Shown here: positions 10,301-15,905 of the stretch, in pieces
Position numbering within the stretch: position 1 is the first letter of the stretch
Layout of the letters: every line of letters starts with the position of its first letter
The notes under the pieces: generated by a model
Databases searched by the model: none
What the model was told of the DNA's origin: nothing
What the model saw: the letters and a program-made list of their open reading frames with translations, nothing else
Translations under genes and position numbers: made by a program
Assembly (NCBI GenBank): GCA_000444245.1
Contig: ATSW01005780.1
Coordinates: 1-22,114 of the forward strand
DNA: 22,114 nucleotides
Direction of reading: 5' to 3'
Source: Botryllus schlosseri
Taxonomy: Eukaryota; Chordata; Ascidiacea; Stolidobranchia; Styelidae

Positions 10301-13300
10301 TTTGCAGAATTTTCAAACCTCCTCCTTTTTTAAGCTCCTTCTTTTCTCATCTAGGTAACCGTTTGCTTGATAGTATCGTAAATTTTGTCACCATATACCA
10401 ACGACTGGGTAATTGGTGATATTAAACGCGTGCGAGTCACTCTAATACTAGTTATTAGGCATTTCCATAGCCTATTTCCGATTCTTAGATTCCTTGATTG
10501 GCTTTCAATAAAATATAGGTCTGAATACAAGCTTATTCTCTATGTTTCTAAGTGCATGGTGGGAAGTGCACCAGAGTATCTTCGTGAGCTATTGACAATC
10601 TACAATCCAAGAAGGGCGTTATGTTTTCAGTCGCAGAAATTCTTGTCAGTTCCGAGAGTCAAAACCTACGGCGAGAGAACCTTTTTTCCGCGGCCGCCAT
10701 TCTGTGGAACAATCTTCCAGTTTCTATCAGATTATTTAACGCACTAGGCCTATGATATGTTTTCAAGCGCAAAATCAAAACCGTTTTATTCACACGAGCA
10801 TATGAACTGCAGCAGTGTTCATTCCGCCCTACAACCATTGTTCCCTTTAAGCTGCGCACGTGCGCAAATGCGCAGTACTTTCACGGTCTCTGCGCACAGA
10901 AAATCTGAGTTGCGCACAAGCAATCCGAAGTCATGACCTTTTTTTAGGTTGTTACGCACTGTTTTCCAAGGGTTTGTGCAGTGAGTTGGTGAGTGTGCGC
11001 AGTATCGTCAAGAATTAGAGGGAACATTGTCTACAACTATGCACTCCGTCTTTTATACATAACGATTACTTTTATATTTTATTGCCTCTTGTGTACAGCG
11101 CCCTAATGATATATTGTTATCGGTGTTCTACAAATTATTATATTATTTATCAATTTCTCTCACATTATTAAGTCACCCCGGCATCGAACTGGCATAGCTA
11201 CGGAAAATTAGCGTCTGGCACCTATGAGCGTTACCAATTCCTGATGAAATGATGGAACTTGCAACTAATAAAAAACCTATACATGATAAGTATGAATGTT
11301 GATCCCTTCAAATTTGGATGATACATTTTTACTTTTGACAAGATTACAGTATCACCATCACGACTCAAAATAATTTGCTTATCTCCTGCACACATCACCG
11401 TCACAAACTTACCGGAGTTGTGTCGAGCGATGTAGCCGAGCGCCCAGGCCGCGGCTTCTTTCACGCCGGGATCAAACTCCTCGAGGCATATCACCAAGGC
11501 GTCTAATGCGCCACAGTCCACGACAGCCTGTGCCAGTTGAGGAGAGTGTTTTGCAACGGCACGCAATACGAAAGCGGCAGCTTTCTTGTAGAATCGCTGA
11601 GAATGAGAATGGAAGAGTCATGGAAGTGAGTAGGCCTAATATGTGAAACATAAAATTGGGTTATGAAACATTATTTGTTACATCATTGCCCCAATGATTG
11701 ATAAGTATGTTGCAAATCATTTACTAGACGAGACATGGCATATTAGGTAGGGTTGGACCCCGGGAAAATTTGGATCCATGAACCTCATGAATTTGAGCAA
11801 TTTTTCTTAGACCGACAACAGATTTAATCCTTTCAAAATCTCGGGATCAATAGAAAGTATTTACAGAAGCTAATGTAGTGTCATATCGATTATTTTGGTC
11901 TTAAAGCAGCTTTACAATATCAGCTGAATGTCTTGAACACCCCACATTAGTATAGTAGTAATATACCACACCAACTGTGGCATAAAAATCAATTACCATA
12001 CCCATTAGATTCACTGGCACCAATATCCGTAATCACTCAGCCACCTGCTGAGATATGTAGCCTACTGCAAAACAGTAGTCTGCTTCGAAGTAAACTAGTC
12101 TGATGATGCAGGCATCGAAAAGTAGGTAAATTGGTAGCGATTAGGGTTGGGACTTCGGGATCAAATTTCAAATCCCGGGATCGGGATTTCCCGGGATTTT
12201 CGCTCCTCAATCCTGGGATTTCCCGGGATTGGCAAAGTAGCAAAATGCACATACAAGCTACACAGACAACATTTATTCCTTGCAATATTGACGCAAAACA
12301 TGCTCCCGTGAATACAAATGAAACGCAGCGATAGAAAGCCACCCGGATAATGAGCGTTCAAATTCATGTACCGCCTGCTTCGTGTATAGGAGTTGATTTG
12401 TCCAACGTGACCGAAAAACGTCCATCATTCCGTTACATTGCCATAAGCTCTTCTTCCACACACTTGCGGATTTTTTTTTGTGCTCGATCACGAAGTCCCG
12501 AACCCGTTTGTGACATCTTGGCAAGTTATAGCCGTCCGCCTTGAAGGCCCGACGAATTTGCTCACTTTGGAGCAATTTGTTTAAATGCTAGCCCGTCCAC
12601 AGCAGTTAACTGGCTAGGAAGTTCATCGAACCGAGGATTATGCGATTTATAAAAGGAATGATATTTTTTTGACTTGCCTGATTGAGTCATACGGGTTGAT
12701 TTAATTACTATCATGTATACGGACCTTGAATGCGTTACCAGTCCCTTTGTGCTATACCAGTGGTTCCCAACCTTTTTCGTCTTATCGCCCCGTTATCAAC
12801 CTCGACACACATTTTCGCCCCCATCCCCTATCGCCCCATATTTACGGATCCGAAGAAGAGGACATATAAACGGGAAAATCATTCACCTAACTACTTTGAT
12901 CGCCAAAGAATTGAGTAAATAGAAAGGTAATTTTTCCGAGCAGGTGCTCTAAAAACCGGTTTCCGCCGTTCAGTTGACCATTTTTTAGTCAACTTTGGCG
13001 TCGTATGCAGAATAAGCCACTGCTACGATCCGTAGACTACGACGGAAATGATTGTGCAGTTCATTTTATGCCATAGTTGGTTTTATTATCATATAATTTT
13101 GAATTGTTTTAGACAATCAGCCTAGTTTGTAACACTGCTTTATTACCAAAATAAGAGACATGACGCTACGTAAGCCTTGGTAGATGCTGTTTACAAATCC
13201 CGGGATTTCATTGCGATTAATCCCGGGATCGGGATTGCTTCAAATCCCGGGATCCCGGGATCGGGATTTCCCGGGGTCCCAACGCTAGTAGCGATGCTAT

Positions 13301-14632
13301 GGCTAAGTAAAGTACCAAGGAGTTATACATAGAATATGCTCAGTCGCTGCAATATATTTTTGTATAGTGATAAAAACATACTCACATTTTGCTCAGCAAG
13401 CGAATAAACCAATTGCGGCAGGATGTCGCCCTTGACGACGGCCTCTGCCAAGTCATCGTTATAGTTAGCGAGGCGTCCCAAAGCCAGTGCCGCAGTCTGT
13501 TGAACTGTTGGCACAACGTCAAGCAGTAACGGACGAAGCAGAGACATCACCCCTGTAAGATTTACCATTAGGTCAATGGATAGGTAATAAACGATCATAA
13601 TATGGATAGGTTTCGTACTGCAGTATAGGGTACTAATTGCCTTGAAAGAAGAGTTTAGAACAATGATACTAGCAATCCCATAATATCAAACTGAAGCTGC
13701 GTGGTGCAATAATCCTCAACAGACCACACAGAATGACAGCAATGTCAAAGCCGAGATACCTTAGGAGAAATTGGAGTCTGTACATTTATAAGACTAAGTT
13801 TTAAGAAAATGAGATAGAACCTTGTGACTTCCTCATCTTTTAAGCTCAAAACTAGCTTTCTAATTAAATATTCTCGACTTGTTCCGTGAAATTGCACGAC
13901 ATTAGAGGGTGCAGGAACCCGATATCATGATAGAAGTGATTCAAATATCAATAACACTTTATAAATTCAAATTTTTCGATTTTTCACTCCAACCTATGAA
14001 CATCACAGATCATCAGTCATGCCTATGCTTTTGAGTAGAGTGAAAACTATATATATATGTAGGCTGGTTAAGGTACCGTATTAACATCATAATAAAGAAA
14101 CATTCGATCCCTATTCTAAATTAATCTGGATTATTAATCAGTTGATAGGCCTATCCGCCGCCATCGAAGCGAGAGCCCTAGGTTCGAGTCTCAGCAATCG
14201 TAGGAGCCAGATCAGCGTATGCCGCACATAATCAGTAATTTTGGGGCATGCAGCGTACCCACAATTCCGTTAACATGTATAGGCATACTCAGCTAATTTG
14301 ACCTGACGCTGGCGCTGGTGGTCAGATAACATGTTCATAACATAACATGTTATTAACACCACTGTATTCATTTTAAATTACAGAGCCAGCAATCCTGAGC
14401 TTTAAAAAAACAATCTTAACGGCATATAAATTTTGAATTACCTGCATTCTGCAAAGTCTCTATATTTTGCGGTCGGGTAGATAACTCCGCGATAGTCTGC
14501 ACAAACTGCGTCCGTGCTTTCTGGTATTGTTCGAAAACTATAACGAAGACAAAGAAGCAAACGGCGTAAATTTGCGTCTAATATGCGTTCGGTGGTTACA
14601 CGCTTACCCTGCAAAACTTGTCGTTGGCTCAT
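1116..14632 (-). CDS. SPAG6: SPAG6/PF16, axonemal central-pair armadillo-repeat protein (10 coding exons)
   Basis: Join on the minus strand: 14632-14608, 14537-14442, 13552-13386, 11596-11413, 8390-8185, 5064-4891, 4828-4676, 2340-2149, 2079-1963, 1328-1116. This gives 1527 nt, 508 residues plus TGA; human SPAG6 has 509. Seen: N-terminus MSQRQVLQVFEQYQKARTQF, at least eight armadillo repeats of about 42 residues with recurring helix motifs (LGRLANYNDDLAEAVV, AKHSPQLAQAVVDCGA, ARHNSELAQAVVDAGA, CKHSPELAQTVVDAGA, SQIAKHSVDLAEMVVEAE, SKHTPELAQLIVNAGG, AAHSENLAMAVIVSKG, GRHTPEHAKAIAVANV), and the family C-terminus GLKKVQEIKAEPGTILHEYI...EEIVRYYSPGYSEALLERVE. Known for the family: the Chlamydomonas orthologue PF16 stabilises the C1 microtubule of the central pair, and loss causes paralysed flagella; in mammals it is needed for sperm and ciliary motility. 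No break or missing exon is seen, so the gene looks functional. The ATG is chosen because it gives the conserved MSQRQVLQ start. Introns 1, 2 and 4 are phase 1; the rest are phase 0. Confidence 0.97.
1329..1962 (-). other. SPAG6 intron 9 (634 bp)
   Basis: GT-AG intron of phase 0. I see no repeat, RNA gene or coding sequence in it. Confidence 0.8.
1963..2079 (-). CDS. SPAG6: SPAG6 coding exon 9
   Basis: Residues 400-438, SKKALKNILQKCVHLPALEP to HVVGQYSK. The acceptor is GACACAG and the donor AAG|GTGAAA. Confidence 0.96.
2149..2340 (-). CDS. SPAG6: SPAG6 coding exon 8
   Basis: Residues 336-399, GVNQLAISLMEELEDHIKAA to SSEDLQIK, with the conserved block AAAWSLGQIGRHTPEHAKAI. The acceptor is TTTTCAG and the donor AAA|GTATGT. 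The next intron is 69 bp. Confidence 0.97.
2374..2903. mobile_element. Non-autonomous hAT-like element, GACTCGAGTC-rich family (copy 1)
   Basis: A 530-bp element in SPAG6 intron 7. Both ends are packed with GACTCGAGTC/GACTTGACTC motifs. The right end, read inward, is CAGGGTTGTAACCAAGTCAC and the left begins CAGCGTATAAGACGG. The centre (about 2530-2700) is unrelated AT-rich sequence. A second copy in opposite orientation (5126-8172) confirms both ends. I could not find a clean target duplication, so the hAT assignment rests on the CAG ends and general style. It starts only 33 bp from the exon 8 acceptor. Confidence 0.65.
3040..3330. repeat. Unclassified dispersed repeat, copy A
   Basis: Shares two cores in the same order and at similar spacing with 13770-14000. 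One is the stretch around GAAAATGAGATAGAA (3096-3110). The other is TGAAATTGCACaccActgGAGGGT at 3189-3212, with 20 of 24 bases identical to 13887-13910. AT-rich, no coding potential, boundaries approximate. Confidence 0.5.
3541..3815. repeat. Unclassified dispersed repeat, copy A of the 15052 family
   Basis: Collinear with 15052-15335. Both begin AAAAAAGCCCA, share a ~38-bp core (TCGAcATCCTgcCATCTGcTCATTcCATC and on), and later share a CCAGAT...GATTAC block, all at nearly identical spacing. An open + frame of 109 codons runs through this copy (3445-3774), but it is not conserved in frame in the other copy, so I do not call it a gene. Confidence 0.45.
4278..4560. repeat. Long near-perfect foldback (palindromic) element in SPAG6 intron 7
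   Basis: The left arm (about 4278-4408) and right arm (about 4423-4560) are reverse complements around a loop of about 15 bp. The strongest part is GAGAATTGGAAAGAACATTG, followed by TATATaAACAATCGcATC on the left against TATATtAACAATCGtATC on the right. Moving outward, the arms still match through TAAACCCgAATATTTTCA and AATATTCATA. It resembles a MITE with very long terminal repeats. The family is not recognised. In the pre-mRNA it would form a hairpin of roughly 130 bp. Confidence 0.8.
4676..4828 (-). CDS. SPAG6: SPAG6 coding exon 7
   Basis: Residues 285-335, LAQLIVNAGGVAAIVDYVGE to AMAVIVSK. The acceptor is GTTTAG and the donor AAG|GTAAGC. A long foldback repeat in intron 7 ends roughly 100 bp from this donor. 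Confidence 0.96.
4891..5064 (-). CDS. SPAG6: SPAG6 coding exon 6
   Basis: Residues 227-284, RQIFSALSQIAKHSVDLAEM to REISKHTPE. The acceptor is TTTTCAG and the donor GAG|GTAAAC. It follows the transposon-filled intron 5 and precedes a 62-bp intron. Confidence 0.97.
5320..5415. repeat. TTTTGACC-rich tract, left member of a pair
   Basis: Contains ACAAAATTTTGACATTTTTT followed by GACCTAA and further TTTTGACC units. A similar tract in the same orientation lies at 7740-7830. The two bracket the three-copy 550-bp array in intron 5. Confidence 0.55.
5495..6040 (-). repeat. ~550-bp unknown repeat unit, inverted copy
   Basis: Its reverse complement matches the two direct copies at 6058-6600 and 6759-7330. 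Shared blocks in order include GTCAAATATCA, TTGACACCTT, GGTTTAAATAGAATT, CATGACTGATTTTgA, TTTTTCAAATTGCAATAACTC and ATCTGAaaTGGTGTGtAGACGG. AT-rich, with no conserved reading frame. Together with the next copy it forms a head-to-head palindrome of about 1.1 kb. Confidence 0.7.
6058..6600 (+). repeat. ~550-bp unknown repeat unit, direct copy 1
   Basis: Shares long blocks with 6759-7330: TATATTTTTAACC, AATTTCATGGTTGAGTAATC, TACTTTAGTTGTA and CTGAGAGGGTGTG. By eye the two are about 70-75% identical across their length. A 65-codon open stretch inside (6317-6514) is not kept open in the other copies, so this is non-coding. Confidence 0.75.
6759..7330 (+). repeat. ~550-bp unknown repeat unit, direct copy 2
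   Basis: Second direct copy, about 700 bp downstream of copy 1. It keeps the same block order, including GCAATAACTCGAGAACCGTT and CTGAGAGGGTGTGGAGACGG. The family is not recognised. Confidence 0.75.
7740..7830. repeat. TTTTGAC-rich tract, right member of a pair
   Basis: Contains AAAATTTTGACATTTTTTTA, then CCTAACCCTACAATTTTGAC and further TTTTGAC units. It parallels 5320-5415 in the same orientation. Confidence 0.5.
8185..8390 (-). CDS. SPAG6: SPAG6 coding exon 5
   Basis: Residues 158-226, ELAQAVVDAGAVPLLVLCIQ to LNPDAKLK, with the repeat ALSDICKHSPELAQTVVDAG. The acceptor is TTTTCAG and the donor AAG|GTAACA. The terminus of a hAT element (5126-8172) lies only about 12 bp inside the intron from this donor. 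Confidence 0.97.
8391..9530 (-). other. SPAG6 intron 4, right-hand exon-proximal part
   Basis: AT-rich intronic DNA with no exon. At 8697 CAGTGCTCCCCGACCAGTGG resembles a hAT terminal repeat, but I find no partner end, so it may be a solo fragment. Open frames here, such as the one at 8971-9222, match nothing I recognise. Confidence 0.5.
9531..9785 (+). repeat. Possible SINE-like fragment sharing a 3' part with 14125-14310
   Basis: TACCCACAATTCC at 9738-9750 is followed by a diverged but alignable ATGcATcGGCATA. The same order (TACCCACAATTCC, then ATGTATAGGCATA) occurs at 14256-14287 behind a tRNA-like head. No clear B box is seen upstream in this copy. Confidence 0.4.
10470..11149 (+). mobile_element. 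3' fragment of a non-LTR retrotransposon (LINE) with 3' tail
   Basis: Around 10485-10800 translation gives LRFLDWLSIKYRSEYKLILY, then SKCMVGSAPEYLRELLTIYN, then KFLSVPRVKTYGERTFF. After a one-base frame change it reads SAAAILWNNLPVSIRL and FKRKIKTVLF. This is the C-terminal region of reverse-transcriptase ORFs of L2/CR1-type LINEs (LxWLPxxxRxxYKIL, APxYLxELL, VPRxxxxxGxRxF, WNxLPxxIR). After the MITE at 10836-11029, the typical LINE 3' end follows: TTTATTGCC, TGTACAGCGCC, then TTCTACAAATTATTATATTA. It is 5'-truncated and has a frameshift and stops, so it is dead. It lies in SPAG6 intron 4, antisense to the gene. Confidence 0.8.
10836..11029. mobile_element. 194-bp hAT MITE inside the LINE
   Basis: The ends are inverted repeats (CATTGTTCCCTTTAA on the left, CAATGTTCCCTCTAA read inward on the right; 13 of 15 match). 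They are flanked by 8-bp target duplications CCTACAAC (10828-10835) and TCTACAAC (11030-11037). The interior is rich in TGCGCA. TTCCCTCTAA-ended hAT MITEs with GCGCA interiors occur in many animals. Confidence 0.85.
11413..11596 (-). CDS. SPAG6: SPAG6 coding exon 4
   Basis: Residues 97-157 plus one base: RFYKKAAAFVLRAVAKHSPQ through AAAWALGYIARHNS. It holds the second repeat and half of the third. The acceptor is TTCTCAG and the donor TCCG|GTAAGT. The next codon (GAG, Glu158) is split over the 3.0-kb intron 4. Confidence 0.96.
11597..12141 (-). other. SPAG6 intron 3, exon 4-proximal part
   Basis: No gene seen. At 11748 TAGGGTTGGACCCCGGG closely resembles the terminus of the hAT element at 12142-13287 and is probably a fragmentary relative. 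The rest is unclassified AT-rich DNA. Confidence 0.5.
12290..12600 (-). pseudogene. hAT transposase fragment
   Basis: The minus-strand reading includes LQSEQIRRAFKADGYNLPRC and RVRDFVIEHKKKSASVWKK. A shifted frame then reads GRFSVTLDKSTPIHEAGG, and another MNLNAHYPGGFLSL. The block FSxTLDxSTSxxxRxYMxxxxHY is characteristic of the N-terminal half of hAT transposases, just upstream of the catalytic core. It is short, frameshifted at least twice, and the remainder of the enzyme is absent. Confidence 0.6.
12758..12850 (+). mobile_element. Left end of a second hAT element nested in 12142-13287
   Basis: CAGTGGTTCCCAACCTTTTT, followed by cytosine-rich GCCCC/CATCCCC sequence, is a standard hAT terminal region. 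I could not locate its right end before 13287, so its length is unknown. Confidence 0.5.
13386..13552 (-). CDS. SPAG6: SPAG6 coding exon 3
   Basis: Residues 41-96, GVMSLLRPLL to SLAEQN, carrying the first clear armadillo repeat (ALGRLANYNDDLAEAVV). The acceptor is TTACAG and the donor AAT|GTGAGT. The exon ends in phase 0. Confidence 0.96.
13770..14000. repeat. Unclassified dispersed repeat, copy B
   Basis: Collinear with 3040-3330, same orientation: AAGACTAAGTTTTAAGAAAA then TGAGATAGAAC, followed about 70 bp later by TGAAATTGCACGACATTAGA and GGGT. Confidence 0.5.
14125..14310 (+). repeat. tRNA-derived SINE-like element
   Basis: The head resembles a tRNA: a D-loop/A-box-like CAGTTGATAGG (14139-14149) is followed by CCGCCGCC, and 32 bp later by a B box GGTTCGAGTCTC (14181-14192, consensus GGTTCGANTCC). 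The body then runs into TACCCACAATTCC, shared with 9738-9750. It is not a functional tRNA: no acceptor stem can be formed. The boundaries are approximate. Confidence 0.5.
14442..14537 (-). CDS. SPAG6: SPAG6 coding exon 2
   Basis: Residues 9-40 (VFEQYQKARTQF to TLQNA), ending one base into the codon for Gly41. The acceptor is TTATAG and the donor GCAG|GTAATT. This is the N-terminal helix before the armadillo array. Confidence 0.95.
14608..14632 (-). CDS. SPAG6: SPAG6 coding exon 1
   Basis: Encodes residues 1-8 (MSQRQVLQ) plus the first base of codon 9. The donor is CAGG|GTAAGC, and the following intron is only 70 bp. Any 5' UTR lies immediately to the right; no further upstream exon is needed for the protein. 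Confidence 0.95.
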
Positions 14633-14720
14633 ATTTCCTTGTATGTCCCAAGCGTAGCTATGTGCGTGGAATAACACTCAGTGAATACTAGAGACTGCGT
14701 CGTAATTCCAAGCTAAACGA

Positions 14721-14727
14721 GATTGGC
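14721..14727 (-). promoter_or_regulatory. CCAAT box
   Basis: GATTGGC on + is GCCAATC on the minus strand, about 90 bp upstream of the SPAG6 ATG and 25 bp from the X-box. The spacing and orientation suit a TATA-less promoter bound by NF-Y. NF-Y and RFX sites often occur together. Confidence 0.45.
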
Positions 14728-14751
14728 GTCGCATCCCTCAACCGATGTTTT

Positions 14752-14764
14752 GTTACTTGGCAAC
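14752..14764. promoter_or_regulatory. RFX-type X-box upstream of SPAG6
   Basis: GTTACTTGGCAAC reads as GTTACT, a one-base spacer, then GGCAAC. This fits the ciliary X-box consensus RYYNYY(N1-3)RRNRAC at every constrained position. It lies 120 bp upstream of the ATG. RFX factors are the conserved activators of ciliary and axonemal genes, which is what SPAG6 is. The site is close to palindromic, so it could also serve the opposite direction. The match is seen; binding is inferred. Confidence 0.65.
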
Positions 14765-14837
14765 CGAATCACGCAACCACTGAGAGCGGTCTAGAGCTCT
14801 AATAAATTGCACTGAGCCATATAGCTTTGTGAGTACG

Positions 14838-15050
14838 ATGACGATCTCAGAGAGAGAATCTTTATTGTCCTCCAATGGAAATACACACCAAACAGACAGC
14901 AATATTTGTGGTACAGAAAATACGCATGCACAGTATTCGGTATCACATAGGAATGATCGATACGACCACGAATTGGGCGGCTCCGGTTCCTTTCCCGTCG
15001 GAGCTTCATCTGGGCTCCTCTTCCCGCCGTCGCCGTTCTTACGGCGATAA
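14838..15050 (+). other. Possible first exon of a divergent gene (70-codon open frame), unproven
   Basis: An ATG 205 bp from the SPAG6 ATG, on the opposite strand, opens a 70-codon frame beginning MTISERESLLSSNGNTHQ and ending PPSPFLRR. It is polar, lacks membrane segments and contains ERESLL, which fits the acidic dileucine sorting motif [DE]xxxL[LI] seen in cytosolic tails of endolysosomal membrane proteins. I do not recognise the family. The frame stops just before an A-run. No convincing splice donor or downstream exon was found, and the DNA beyond belongs to a dispersed repeat. It could be chance open sequence in a GC-richer promoter flank. Confidence 0.2.
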
Positions 15051-15051
15051 A

Positions 15052-15335
15052 AAAAAAGCCCAGAAAAAGACCGGACGAAAGAAAGCACTCACATGGAATG
15101 GAAAGAACTAGAAAGGGCCGCGGCATTAAAAGATCAACATCGTAAAGAACTGTTACATTGGGCAATCTAGGCCGAGGTAGATGTCAATCTAAAAAGGATC
15201 GCAACTGCGTGTCGTTCGATATCCTCCTATCTGTTCATTTCATCGCATTGTGTCTTATCAGCGCGTACTCAAAGGTGGTGTGGACACTTGGAAAATCACG
15301 TGATTGTCACACCCAGATACCTTTGATTACTTTGT
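15052..15335. repeat. Unclassified dispersed repeat, copy B (family of 3541)
   Basis: Same three anchors as 3541-3815: AAAAAAGCCCA at 15052; TCGAtATCCTccTATCTGtTCATTtCATC from 15216; and CCAGATACCTTTGATTAC near 15313. Spacings agree to within a few bases (164 against 163, and 97 against 93). It lies just past the SPAG6 promoter. Confidence 0.45.
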
Positions 15336-15414
15336 TATTGTCGATCCGTCTGCAGCGGTAATTAAAGGCAAAGTCGCTATTGGTCTTCGTTGATTTTGAC
15401 TGTGTTCCATATAG

Positions 15415-15872
15415 AGTTGGGTGACATGATTTAGTATGGTATATTTTGATGCTGTCATCTAGCACTGTACCAAGTTTCAAGGCTGTGACTCAATGATTAG
15501 CGTCGTAATTTCGCTGTCAAAGTCGAGTATCTGGTAGATGAGCGCGCACCGATATATTGCCGACTTTGATAACGGAATTACTATGCTAATCATTGGGTGA
15601 CAATCCTGATAACTTACTGCGAAGTTGGATAACACAACCAAGATATACCATACTGAATTTCGTCATCCATCTCGGTATGAAACGCTTTCAAAATTCGCAT
15701 ATACCAGTATCGAATTTCGCGAAAATTCCTTTATGCGATAGGCTCAATGCCAAATCAGCGCACGCAGACCCTGGATACTCGACTTTCATAACGTATTTAC
15801 TACTGCAATTATTGAGTCCCAGCCATGAAACTTGGTACAGTGTTAGATTCCCTCATCAAGGTATATAATACG
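15415..15872. repeat. Three-armed inverted repeat (foldback element)
   Basis: Arm A (15415-15550) is inverted in arm B (about 15560-15675) and partly again in arm C (about 15755-15870). A and C share CACTGTACCAAGTTTCAaGGCTG and AAAGTCGAGTATC in inverse orientation. A and B share CAATGATTAGC and TAGTATGGTATAT in inverse orientation. Outside this, CAGCGcGTACTCAAAGG near 15258 is inverted at about 15887-15903, so the inverted structure may extend over 15250-15905. It is AT-moderate and non-coding; family not recognised. Confidence 0.7.
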
Positions 15873-15905
15873 AAATTTTGTTATCCTTTGAGTACACGCT
15901 GGTCT

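Larger units (their letters stand above)
12142..13287. mobile_element. hAT transposon with CCCGGGAT-rich ends and transposase remnant
   Basis: A 1146-bp element in SPAG6 intron 3. The left end is TAGGGTTGGGACTTCGGG and the right end, read inward, TAGCGTTGGGACCCCGGG. Both are followed by ATCCCGGGATCGGGATTTC-like arrays. It is flanked by perfect 8-bp duplications GTAGCGAT (12134-12141, 13288-13295). The interior keeps a transposase fragment (about 12290-12600, minus strand). A different hAT end (CAGTGGTTCCCAACC) starts at 12758, so a second element has probably inserted or fused inside. Confidence 0.85.
13553..14441 (-). other. SPAG6 intron 2 (889 bp)
   Basis: Phase 1 GT-AG intron. It contains the second copy of the 3040 repeat (13770-14000), a short (AT)n run near 14050 and a tRNA-derived SINE-like sequence (14125-14310). 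Nothing else is recognised. Confidence 0.6.

Noticed and set aside
14753-15165. Minus-strand open frames of 111 and 124 codons upstream of SPAG6
   Set aside because: They overlap each other in different frames across the promoter and a repeat, without homology or conserved start.
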